Positions 53,841 to 62,106 of a stretch of DNA of 64,000 bases are shown here, piece by piece (positions within the stretch are counted from its first letter, which is position 1; each line of letters opens with the position of its first letter). This stretch comes from Nafulsella turpanensis ZLM-10 (lineage in GTDB: Bacteria; Bacteroidota; Bacteroidia; Cytophagales; Cyclobacteriaceae): the NCBI RefSeq assembly GCF_000346615.1, contig NZ_ANNU01000038.1, forward strand, positions 22,600 to 86,599, read 5' to 3'. The position numbers and the translations under genes were made by a program. A model generated the notes under the pieces. That model had not been told where the DNA came from. It was given only the letters and a program-made list of their open reading frames with translations, and made no database searches.

Positions 53841-54809
53841 CTATGTCTTCTGACCCGGTAATTCCATCTGCATTTTTATGCCTGCTCTCCTGAAAAGGTT
53901 TTGCTCCTCTGCTGTTAAAGGGGCCAGCACGAAACCCTGCCGGATATAGAAGTTAACACTTTCGACCATTTTGGCACTGGTGTAGAGTGTGAGCACTTTT
54001 CCGCCTCTGGCTTTGGCAAAGGCCACCGCCTTTTTCAGCAGTGCCTTTCCAATCCCCCTCCCTCTCAACTCCTTTTGTACGGCAAACTTTGAGATACGAA
54101 ACACCTCCGAACCTTCTTCTTCAATTGCCGCGGTTCCTACGGCATTCCCCTGGTGGAGCGCAAAGAAAACCATACCGCCTTTTGCTATTATTTCCTCTTC
54201 GGGCCGCTCCAGCACTCGTCGGTCTGCCTCTTCAAGCGCACCAAAATTTTCTTCTATCCACAGCCGGTTCAGGCCTATAAAATCTTCTTTGTAGGCAGGA
54301 TCGTAAGTGCTGACAGAATAACCCTGCTCATACAACTGAAGGTTATCGAGAATGCGATCATACATGGGCTTTTCCTCCAGCGCCTGTTCTATCATTTCGA
54401 TTCCTCCTAAAAAATCGGGAGAAGCCAGCAAGAGCAAATCTTTGTTCGCCTGCTCAATAGCCTGGAGCACAGGTTCCACCTCCTTAAACAGAAGCAGGCC
54501 TTTCTGACTCAGGCTTACCCGCCGGCGGCGCTCGTCCTGTTTATCTTTCTGGCTCACCAGCAAACCTTTTTTTTCGAGCAGGTTGGTAAGCTGCACGATG
54601 GCAGCATGCGTTTGGCGGAGTTCCTTTGCCAGTTCGGTAATGGTAAGGGCGTTTTGCGCTTTCAGCGTCCAGAAGAGCGTAAACCAACGAGCCTCAAAGC
54701 TTATATCCAGCTTTTGGTACACGGCAGACACTTCTTTCGACAGCGTTTCACTCAGTTGCTTTAAACGACTGGCCAGGGCGAGAGGCCCCAGTTCTTCAAA
54801 TACACTCAT
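53841..54809 (-). CDS. MarR regulator fused to GNAT acetyltransferase
   Basis: 322 residues. Residues ~1-145 are a MarR winged helix (LAKELRQTHAAIVQLTNLLE, KKGLLVSQKDKQDERRRRVS, the wing with DERRRR). Residues ~165-315 are a GNAT domain with the acetyl-CoA loop KFAVQKELRGRGIGKALLKK and FYIRQGFVLAPL. Such fusions are known as MarR-type regulators with an acetyltransferase half, which may sense or modify a small molecule. It is divergent from the outer-membrane barrel gene at 54993 with a 183-base gap that contains repeated sites, so it may control that gene and the pentapeptide gene downstream. Starts at ATG 54809. Confidence 0.92.
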   Translation of the reverse strand: MSVFEELGPLALASRLKQLSETLSKEVSAVYQKLDISFEARWFTLFWTLKAQNALTITELAKELRQTHAAIVQLTNLLEKKGLLVSQKDKQDERRRRVSLSQKGLLLFKEVEPVLQAIEQANKDLLLLASPDFLGGIEMIEQALEEKPMYDRILDNLQLYEQGYSVSTYDPAYKEDFIGLNRLWIEENFGALEEADRRVLERPEEEIIAKGGMVFFALHQGNAVGTAAIEEEGSEVFRISKFAVQKELRGRGIGKALLKKAVAFAKARGGKVLTLYTSAKMVESVNFYIRQGFVLAPLTAEEQNLFRRAGIKMQMELPGQKT

Positions 54810-54814
54810 AATAA

Positions 54815-54928
54815 GTAAGTGTTAACGAATGTTAAATCAGGGGTTTTATCAACAAATAGCACCACTCATCACAAAGTGATAGGACGACACCCTTACCTCT
54901 CTTACTTTTGATATGTAAGTTGTAACGC
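54815..54928. promoter_or_regulatory. Candidate MarR-type operator pair
   Basis: GTAAGTGTTAACG at 54815-54827 and GTAAGTTGTAACG at 54916-54928 differ at two positions and flank the divergent promoter region. The first is part of the inverted repeat TTAAC-GAAT-GTTAA; the second is near a TGTAA/TTACA inverted repeat. TACTTTTG at 54904-54911 is a candidate -7 box for the plus-strand gene. Binding is inferred. Confidence 0.35.
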
Positions 54929-54992
54929 AATAAAGTTTTACATCCTTACCACAAGTAATTGAAAGTTCCGCAAACAAGATGATTGTATCCTG

Positions 54993-57425
54993 ATGAAAAA
55001 GCAAATCTTACTCTCATTGTTTCTCCTGGTCGCCTACAGCGGCTTTACTCAAACAGCTAAGGTCAGCGGCAAAATAACTGACAGCAAAGGTCAGCCACTG
55101 GAGTATGCCACCATCATGCTCCTGCGGGCCAGTGACTCTTCCCTGGTAAAAGGGGCCATCTCCGACTCCACAGGGAGCTACCATTTCGAAAAGCTGGAGT
55201 GGGGAAGCTACCAGATTAGCGCAGGCATGGTCGGCTATGAAAAAAAGGCAAGTGAAATATTTTCGCTTACAAAAGATACACCCTCCAGGCAACTCCAGCC
55301 TCTACCCCTGGCGGAAGAAACACGCCGCCTTGATGAGGTGGTCGTGGAAGCACAGCGGCCACTCCTGGAACAGCAAGCCGACCGCCTTGTCATTAACGTA
55401 GAAGGAAGCATTCTGGCCGGCGGAGGCACTGCCATGGAAATTCTGGAGAAAAGTCCGGGCATTACCGTAGACCGCGACGGCAACATCAGTCTTAAGGGCA
55501 AGCAGGGCGTTATCATCATGATGGATGGGAAGCAAACCTATCTTTCCGCTCAGGAAGTATCAAATATGCTGAGCAGCATGTCGGCCGATGCTATTGAAAA
55601 GATAGAGCTCATTACCAACCCATCGGCCAAATACGATGCCGCCGGCAATTCGGGCATTATCAACATCCGAACCAGGAAGAATAAAAACATGGGGATGAAT
55701 GGCAGCCTTACCGCCGGCACCGGCTATGGTCGCTATGAAAAAGCCAATACCGGCATCAATCTCAACTACCGAAAGTCTGACATCAACCTCTTCGGCAGCT
55801 ACGATTACCGTTACAACCACGGCTACAGCAATACTTTTGTTATCGACCGCTACAGCATTACCCCTACCGATACCACCATCTTTAATCAGCGCAATTTCCG
55901 CCCCTTCTGGACAAGCAACCACCAGTTTAAAGGCGGCCTGGACTGGTTCCTGAACGAAAAGAACACGCTCGGCATTCTTGTTCGAGGCTACTCAAATGTA
56001 CTGGAACTTGACATTACCGGCGATGCCACGGCCACAAACCCGGATAATGAAAAACTGCTTTGGCTCGACTCCCATAACGATGCCTATCATGGCTACGACA
56101 ATATGAGCTACAACCTTAACTACCGCCGCACTTTTGAGCAGGAAGGCCGGGAACTAACCGCCGACCTCGACTACTCCCGCTTTATCGGCACCACATTTAA
56201 CGGTATTGACAACTACTTTTATTACGGAAGGCTCTCCGCCACCCCCGACTCCAGTCAGCACCTGAGAAGCGACATCCCTTCTGTAATTGATATTAAAGTA
56301 GCAAAGATAGACTATATACACCCCCTGCGCGAAAAGGGCGGGCGACTGGAAATAGGCGCAAAAAGCAGCATGGTTACGACAGACAATGATGTGCACTTTG
56401 ATGAAAAGCAGGGCGAACAGTGGGTGGTGGACGAAGGCAAAACAAACCATTTTGTGTACCAGGAAAACATCCATGCCGCCTACCTCAACTGGAGCGGAAA
56501 AATAGGGAACTACGACCTCCAGGCAGGCCTGAGGGGCGAGCAAACCTCTTATGAAGGAGAATCCATTACGATGGACTCCCTTGTAAATGACAGCTACCTG
56601 AAGCTGTTTCCAAGCCTCTTCGTGAGCCGTAAATTTAATGAAGCCCACCAGCTTAACTTCTCCTACAGCCGCCGCATCGATCGCCCTTCTTACCAGTCGC
56701 TGAACCCCTTTATTTACTACCTCGACCCTTACCAGTACTACCAGGGCAACCCCCTGCTGCAGCCACAGTTTACCCATAATATTGAACTAAGCCATACCCT
56801 TAAAGGCACCTATATTACCAGCCTGGGTTACAGCCACACCAGCGATGTATTAACCCAGGTAACAGAGCAGGACGACGTGCGCAAGGTTACCAAGGCCACC
56901 ACCCGCAACCTGCAAACGCTAAGCAGCTACAACCTCACCATGAGTGCCCCTGTAACGGTAGCAAAATGGTGGAATATGAGCAATAACTTCAATGCCTTTT
57001 ACAACCAGTACGAAGGACTCTACCTTGGAGAGCAGCTCACGAGCGAACAGTTTTCCTTTAACCTGAACATCAATAACCGCTTTACCCTTCCGGCAGGATT
57101 TTCGGCAGAACTGAGCGGCGTTTATCACTCGCCTGGCACCTTTGGCCTTGCCCGCTACCTCTCACGCTATGCCGTGAATGCCGGCCTGCAAAAAACGTTC
57201 TGGGATAAAAAGGCTAACCTCAAACTAAATGTGAGCGATCTGTTTAACACCCTCCGTTTCGACGATGTGGTAGACTTTGCCAACATGGATTATAAAACCG
57301 AAAGACGATGGGAGAGCCGTGTGGCGCGCCTTACTTTCACTTACAATTTTGGTAATAAGGACGTAAAACCACAGCGCCGCCGCCAGACTGGCTCTGAAGA
57401 AGAGCAGCAAAGAATTGGCGGGTAA
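54993..57425 (+). CDS. Outer-membrane beta-barrel protein, TonB-receptor-like
   Basis: 810 residues with a signal peptide (KKQILLSLFLLVAYSGFTQ). An N-terminal carboxypeptidase-regulatory-like fold (KVSGKITDSKGQPLEYATIM) at ~24-105 precedes a plug-like domain (GGGTAMEILEKSPGITVDRD, GVIIMMDGKQTYLS, IEKIELITNPSAKYDAAGNS) and a C-terminal beta-barrel (~250-790) as in the OMP_b-brl_3 family. It may import a substrate or act as a surface channel. Divergent from the MarR-GNAT regulator and followed by a strong terminator. Starts at ATG 54993. Confidence 0.9.
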   Translation: MKKQILLSLFLLVAYSGFTQTAKVSGKITDSKGQPLEYATIMLLRASDSSLVKGAISDSTGSYHFEKLEWGSYQISAGMVGYEKKASEIFSLTKDTPSRQLQPLPLAEETRRLDEVVVEAQRPLLEQQADRLVINVEGSILAGGGTAMEILEKSPGITVDRDGNISLKGKQGVIIMMDGKQTYLSAQEVSNMLSSMSADAIEKIELITNPSAKYDAAGNSGIINIRTRKNKNMGMNGSLTAGTGYGRYEKANTGINLNYRKSDINLFGSYDYRYNHGYSNTFVIDRYSITPTDTTIFNQRNFRPFWTSNHQFKGGLDWFLNEKNTLGILVRGYSNVLELDITGDATATNPDNEKLLWLDSHNDAYHGYDNMSYNLNYRRTFEQEGRELTADLDYSRFIGTTFNGIDNYFYYGRLSATPDSSQHLRSDIPSVIDIKVAKIDYIHPLREKGGRLEIGAKSSMVTTDNDVHFDEKQGEQWVVDEGKTNHFVYQENIHAAYLNWSGKIGNYDLQAGLRGEQTSYEGESITMDSLVNDSYLKLFPSLFVSRKFNEAHQLNFSYSRRIDRPSYQSLNPFIYYLDPYQYYQGNPLLQPQFTHNIELSHTLKGTYITSLGYSHTSDVLTQVTEQDDVRKVTKATTRNLQTLSSYNLTMSAPVTVAKWWNMSNNFNAFYNQYEGLYLGEQLTSEQFSFNLNINNRFTLPAGFSAELSGVYHSPGTFGLARYLSRYAVNAGLQKTFWDKKANLKLNVSDLFNTLRFDDVVDFANMDYKTERRWESRVARLTFTYNFGNKDVKPQRRRQTGSEEEQQRIGG

Positions 57426-57462
57426 AACAGCTTTTCAGCATTAAAAATCCTCTTTATAAATG

Positions 57463-57500
57463 GCACGCTTCCGGAGAAATCCGGGGCGTGTTTTTTTTTT
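57463..57500 (+). terminator. Strong intrinsic terminator
   Basis: GCACGC and CCGGA pair with TCCGG and CGTG around a GAAA loop, followed by ten T, 37 bases after the barrel-protein stop. Confidence 0.92.
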
Positions 57501-57554
57501 AAAACAGAGCAGGTAATCAGCTACCTGCCCTATCAAACCTTTTCATCAACTATT

Positions 57555-58553
57555 TCATTTCTCCGCCAGGGAGAATCGATCGGCGGCAGCGGTAATTTTA
57601 TCATGCTCTTCCTTGCTAAGGCTAAAGCTAAATGCCCTGGCGTTATCTGTCACCTGTTGTTGATTTCGGGCTCCGGCCAGTACACAGGCAACACCGGGGC
57701 GGTGCATGGTCCAGTTGATGACCAGCTGCGCCAGAGTAGCATTGTGGCTATCGGCTATCGGCTTAATTTCGTCCAGCAGCGCCTGAGTTCGTCGAATATT
57801 TTCGTCGGTATAGTAAAGGCTGCCTTCGCGGGTATCACCTTCATTAAACTGGTGCCCGGGCTTTATTTTCCCTGTCAGCAGGCCCCGCTGCAGCGGGCTG
57901 TAAGGAATAATTCCAAGGCCTTTTTCCTGTGCCTGCGGAACCACCTCCTTTTCAATCCCCCTGTTAATCATGGAGTAGGGCACCTGGTTAGATGCCAGTT
58001 GAACGGTTTGGAGCGCCTCCTCTACCTGTGCGGTAGAATAGTTGCAAACACCTGCCGCCCGAATTTTCCCCTGCTCCATCAGCCGCTCTACTGCCTCAAA
58101 AGTTTCGCTGATGGGGGTGGTGGCATCCGGCCAGTGTATCTGGTAGAGGTCAATATAATCTGTTTTTAAACGGCGAAGGCTGTCCTCACATTCCTGCATC
58201 ACTTTTTCTTTCGACGCCCATTTGTACATCTTAAATGGGCGGCCTTCCATATCTTCACTATCAAAGAAATACTCCCCCTCCTCTGTTTGCCAGTTCATGC
58301 CAAACTTTGTCAGTATCTGGTATTGGTCGCGCCCTATGCCCTCCAGGGCTTTCCCGACCAGCCCTTCGCTGCGGCCAAAGCCGTAAACAGGTGCCGTATC
58401 GATGGTGGTAATACCTGCCTCTAATGCCGCTTTAATAGCTCCGAGGGCTGCCTTCTCCTCGGCTCCACCCCACATCCAGCCGCCAATGGCCCAAGCACCA
58501 AAAGCCATAGGAGTTACTTTCACATCTGATTTTCCTAATTTTCTAAGCTCCAT
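57555..58553 (-). CDS. Aldo/keto reductase
   Basis: 332 residues of the (beta/alpha)8 aldo/keto reductase family. The catalytic tetrad is readable as D52 and Y57 (ITTIDTAPVYGFGRSEG), the Lys in YQILTKFGMNW and the His in YIDLYQIHWPD; NADPH contacts include IIPYSPLQRGLLTGK. It reduces carbonyls, with broad or unknown substrate. Single-gene unit. Starts at ATG 58553, facing away from the desaturase gene. Confidence 0.93.
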   Translation of the reverse strand: MELRKLGKSDVKVTPMAFGAWAIGGWMWGGAEEKAALGAIKAALEAGITTIDTAPVYGFGRSEGLVGKALEGIGRDQYQILTKFGMNWQTEEGEYFFDSEDMEGRPFKMYKWASKEKVMQECEDSLRRLKTDYIDLYQIHWPDATTPISETFEAVERLMEQGKIRAAGVCNYSTAQVEEALQTVQLASNQVPYSMINRGIEKEVVPQAQEKGLGIIPYSPLQRGLLTGKIKPGHQFNEGDTREGSLYYTDENIRRTQALLDEIKPIADSHNATLAQLVINWTMHRPGVACVLAGARNQQQVTDNARAFSFSLSKEEHDKITAAADRFSLAEK

Positions 58554-58896
58554 TATTTATTCTTTTAAGTTTCCTCTATTTTTAAGAGAATTAAGGGAAG
58601 AAGGTTTTTAGGATTCGCTACAAAGGGGATGGTAAAATCAGCAGAAGACAGCTATTCAAACAACAATTTTAACGTCCTGCCATTCCTGCTTCCTCTTTAA
58701 GGAAATCAACCGCCATCCTTTCTATCCCTTAGGTTAGCAATTAAAATTTTTCCTGCATTTTGTCACAAAGAAGGATTTTATTTGTCTGGTATTTAAAGGG
58801 TAGGTATGTTCGGGAATAAATCTATTATTGATTCTCAACCTCAACCTGAAAAATCGGTTATAAACTATAGCATATATCCTCAAAGAAACGACAACT
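58554..58896. other. Divergent promoter region, gene-free
   Basis: 343 bases between the divergent aldo/keto reductase and acyl-ACP desaturase genes. A+T-rich at 58740-58800 with TTTTG, TATTTG and TATTTAAA, but no box pair with the expected 19-21 base spacing was found. Confidence 0.5.
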
Positions 58897-59880
58897 ATGA
58901 AATTAGCCTACGAAAGACTCGAAGTAATGCACCACCTGGAAGGTACCGTGGAGGAAGTGATGCAGGATTATCTCAAACCCATAGAGACGATGTGGCAACC
59001 TTCTGACCTGCTTCCTGATTCACGGGATGAAGATTTCTTTGACAAAGTAAAAGCTCTGCAGGAAAGTGCCCGTGAACTGGAGTATGACTACTGGGCCGTT
59101 CTTATTGGCGACACCATTACAGAGGAAGCCCTCCCCACTTATGAAACCTGGCTGGCAGGTATGGAAGGGGTACAAAACGATTACCACAACCCCTGGATGA
59201 AGTGGATAAGAGGCTGGACTGCAGAGGAAAACCGCCATGGAGACCTGCTGAATAAATATCTGTACCTCTCCGGCAGGGTAAATATGCGCGAAATGGAAGT
59301 TTCGACCCAATACCTGATTGCCGATGGCTTTGATATACAAACCGGTGCCGACCCTTACCGCAACTTTGTGTATACCAGTTTCCAGGAGCTGGCTACCAAT
59401 ATGTCGCATGGTCGCGTAGGCGCCCTGGCTAAAAAAGCCGATAATGCGGAGCTCTCCAAAATATGTGCGATTATTGCCGGCGATGAAATGCGCCACGCAA
59501 GAGCCTATATGGCATTCGTGAAGAAGATTTTCGAGGTCGATCCGAACGAAATGATGCTGGCTTTTGATGATATGATGAAGAAGAAGATTGTAATGCCCGC
59601 TCACTTCCTGCGCGAAACAGGCGTAAAAATAGGCAGCACCTTCGACCATTTCTCCAATGCCGCCCAGCGGTTAGGCGTGTATACCGCCCAGGACTATATT
59701 CAAATCCTGAAAAGACTGATTAAAGACTGGGATATTGAAAATATGGGTGGACTGAATAGCGAAGGAGAAAAGGCAAGAGATTACCTAATGGCTCTGCCGG
59801 ACCGACTAAAGAGGATTTCCGAGAGAATGAAAGTTCCGCCACTGGAATACGAATTCCGCTGGATCGGCGCCCGCCCTTAA
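58897..59880 (+). CDS. Soluble acyl-ACP desaturase (stearoyl-ACP desaturase type)
   Basis: 327 residues. The diiron site is formed by two EXXH motifs, WTAEENRHGDLL (E111, H114) and GDEMRHARAYM (E197, H200), with further ligands in TITEEALP and SFQELATNMSH (E164). This is the soluble fatty-acid desaturase type 2 family, which introduces a cis double bond into acyl-ACP, in contrast to membrane desaturases. It probably adjusts membrane fluidity. Single gene with its own terminator. Starts at ATG 58897. Confidence 0.94.
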   Translation: MKLAYERLEVMHHLEGTVEEVMQDYLKPIETMWQPSDLLPDSRDEDFFDKVKALQESARELEYDYWAVLIGDTITEEALPTYETWLAGMEGVQNDYHNPWMKWIRGWTAEENRHGDLLNKYLYLSGRVNMREMEVSTQYLIADGFDIQTGADPYRNFVYTSFQELATNMSHGRVGALAKKADNAELSKICAIIAGDEMRHARAYMAFVKKIFEVDPNEMMLAFDDMMKKKIVMPAHFLRETGVKIGSTFDHFSNAAQRLGVYTAQDYIQILKRLIKDWDIENMGGLNSEGEKARDYLMALPDRLKRISERMKVPPLEYEFRWIGARP

Positions 59881-59918
59881 ACTTTAAATGCGGTGCTTTG
59901 GCACTATTGTAGTATATT

Positions 59919-59960
59919 AAAAGCAGTGGCTGATAGCGGTTCAGGCACTGCTTTTTATTT
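59919..59960 (+). terminator. Intrinsic terminator
   Basis: AAAAGCAGTG pairs with CACTGCTTTT around a 17-base loop and runs into TTATTTT, 38 bases after the desaturase stop. Confidence 0.85.
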
Positions 59961-60047
59961 TGTATAATTATACAGCCGGTCTTCGGCACTCCAAAAGCCT
60001 TAGAAACAGTACCGCTAATTTTTGAACCGAGAATAAAACTTTTTAAC

Positions 60048-61040
60048 ATGAAACAAATCGTTCTGGCCAGCAGGCCTAAAGGAGAACCCACTAAAGATAA
60101 CTTCCGCTTTGAAGATCTGGAACTACCTGCCCTCCGGGAAGGGGAAGTACTTCTGCAGCCACTTTTTATGTCTGTAGACCCCTATATGCGCGGGCGAATG
60201 AATGAAGGGAAATCTTATGTAGCACCTTATGAAGTGGGGCAACCTATCGATGGTGGCGTTATTGCCCGGGTTGTAGAAAGCAGGAGCAATGAGTTAGCAG
60301 AAGGAGATACAGTATTGGGCACGCTGCCATGGGCAGAAAAAAGTATTGAGCAGGCCCGGAAGCTCCGCAAAGTAGATCCTCAGCTGGCGCCCGTCTCCTG
60401 GTACCTCGGCATTTTAGGCATGCCCGGCCTCACCGCCTACTTCGGTCTGCTCGATATTGGCCAGCCTAAAGAAGGCGAAACCGTAGTGGTTTCAGGGGCC
60501 GCCGGTGCGGTAGGCACCGTGGTGGGCCAGATTGCCAGAATAAAGGGCTGCCGTGTAGTTGGTATCGCCGGCACGGACGAAAAAGTTGAGCTATTGAAAA
60601 AGGAATTTGGCTACGACGAAGTTATCAATTATAAAACAGTCGGCGATATGGGACAGGCCTTAAAAACCGCCTGCCCTGATGGGGTGGATGTCTACTTCGA
60701 TAATGTAGGCGGAGACATCACCGATGCCGTAATTGCCCGCATTAACTTTCACGCCCGTATAGTATTGTGCGGACAAATTGCCCTCTACAACGAAACCAGG
60801 GTTCCTGTGGGGCCACGCTTCCTCCCCCTCATCCTCACCCGCAGCGCCCTAATTAAAGGCTTTATTGTGAGCAATTACAGCAAACGCTGGCCCGAAGGCA
60901 TCCAGCAGCTGGCAAGCTGGATTAAGGAAGGCAGACTCCACTATAAAGAAACCAAAATCAAAGGCTTCGAAAAGCTTCCTGAAGCATTTCTTGGCCTCTT
61001 TGAAGGAAAGAACCAGGGCAAAATGCTGATAGAGGTGTAA
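60048..61040 (+). CDS. MDR-family NADP-dependent reductase (CurA/LTB4DH-like)
   Basis: 330 residues. Start KQIVLASRPKGEPTKDNFRF and SVDPYMRGRM are characteristic of the leukotriene B4 12-hydroxydehydrogenase / CurA branch of zinc-independent medium-chain reductases. The NADP Rossmann loop is VVVSGAAGAVGTVVGQIA, followed by the substrate-side DVYFDNVGGDITDAV. These enzymes reduce alpha,beta-unsaturated ketones and aldehydes. Single-gene unit. Starts at ATG 60048. Confidence 0.93.
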   Translation: MKQIVLASRPKGEPTKDNFRFEDLELPALREGEVLLQPLFMSVDPYMRGRMNEGKSYVAPYEVGQPIDGGVIARVVESRSNELAEGDTVLGTLPWAEKSIEQARKLRKVDPQLAPVSWYLGILGMPGLTAYFGLLDIGQPKEGETVVVSGAAGAVGTVVGQIARIKGCRVVGIAGTDEKVELLKKEFGYDEVINYKTVGDMGQALKTACPDGVDVYFDNVGGDITDAVIARINFHARIVLCGQIALYNETRVPVGPRFLPLILTRSALIKGFIVSNYSKRWPEGIQQLASWIKEGRLHYKETKIKGFEKLPEAFLGLFEGKNQGKMLIEV

Positions 61041-61372
61041 AGACCAGCAACAAGACGAATATCTGGCGTCCGATTGCAATGCGTGCCCCTCCCTTTCACA
61101 ATACTTCAGAACCCAGATAAAGGATGCTGACAAGGTCTAAAAAGTGCTTAACTCCTTCTAATCAGTCAATTATTGTCGGAGAATATAAATTTCATAGTCC
61201 GGAGGCCTGCTATTTCGTCACCTCAATCATTATCCACGGATTGACCCCTTTAGCAGACAAGAGCTGACACATCATGTAGTATCGAATTCCGGCTTTTGTC
61301 AGCAAGAGATTTCTTTATTGTATATTTATGATACAATGATGATTGAATGAAAAATTCATAAAAAGAAAAAAC
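61041..61372. other. Intergenic region with a protein-like fragment
   Basis: 332 bases with no complete gene. On the minus strand a 33-codon open stretch between two stops (about 61214-61315) reads protein-like (KAGIRYYMMCQLLSAKGVNP, then WIMIEVTK) and may be the end of a decayed gene. The rest is unremarkable and becomes A+T-rich toward 61300. Confidence 0.4.
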
Positions 61373-61672
61373 ATGAAACTATTATTAAAAAGCAACCTGA
61401 TATCACTTTTAGCAATAACCATATTGATTTCTTGTGATGAATTGAGCAAAAATGCAGAGGGAAGATTAAATGAAATAATAAACAACAAAACGGAGCAGTT
61501 GGATTCTATGGTGAACAGTGAAATAAATAAAGTTTTTGAAATAGACTCTGCTAGAAATTTAAAGGATAAGACCATCAAAAAATTAGATTCTTTAGTTAAT
61601 GACGCTTCTTCAAAATTCGACTCTGTTGCAAAAAAGAATATTGAATCATTTAAAAACATTGAGAATCAATAA
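61373..61672 (+). CDS. Small lipoprotein with coiled-coil body
   Basis: 99 residues from the ATG at 61373; the frame extends ten codons upstream to a TTG. Lipobox ILISC ends the signal peptide; the rest is charged and helical (LNEIINNKTEQLDSMVNSEI), rich in Lys, Asn and Ser, probably a coiled coil. It is markedly A+T-rich against its neighbours, which suggests separate acquisition. No family was recognised. Confidence 0.65.
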   Translation: MKLLLKSNLISLLAITILISCDELSKNAEGRLNEIINNKTEQLDSMVNSEINKVFEIDSARNLKDKTIKKLDSLVNDASSKFDSVAKKNIESFKNIENQ

Positions 61673-62106
61673 ACAGGAGGAGGAAACATCTCTTTGTAAT
61701 ATTGTTATCTTTTGAATAAGTAATGGTGAAATCTTTTTTGGAGAGAATGTTTTTGCGCTGCCTGCTCAGATTTCACTGGAAAAGAAGATTAACATGCCAG
61801 GCAGCGAATTTCAGTAAAATGTAGACCGTATTAAAGTCTATTACATCCATCACAAGCCTGTGCTGAAGTGGTAGACGAACCGGGACACTATTGGTACAGA
61901 CAGCTCTGCCAGAGATCATGCCGAACAGGATGGCTTGCTGCCAGTGAAATTACTATTTTAGGTGTTAGTCTTAAGGAAGCACGCGTTGCAAATGCGCGCC
62001 AGTGTGATAATGGGCAACTATCAAAAATAATCTTCCCTCCTATTTCGTCTGACGTCAGAATCAGCCAATAATCCCTTACATTTGCGGCAGATTTCTGATT
62101 GAGCAT
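61673..62106. other. Gene-free region, possibly a repeat remnant
   Basis: 434 bases with no gene. It contains the palindrome CTGACGTCAG at 62049 and a stretch (61980-62040) with ACGCGTTGCAAATGCGCGCC and AGTGTGATAATGGGCAACTA that has a non-random look but no partner in the window. It holds the promoter of the MFS gene. Confidence 0.4.

Noticed and set aside
58779..58784. TATTTG as promoter of the acyl-ACP desaturase gene
   Set aside because: Spacing to the TTTG upstream is about 16 bases, too short for the phylum consensus, and the -7 box lacks two positions.
61888..62106. 72-codon minus-strand frame upstream of the MFS gene
   Set aside because: No ribosome site and no family resemblance; treated as part of an unexplained non-coding stretch.
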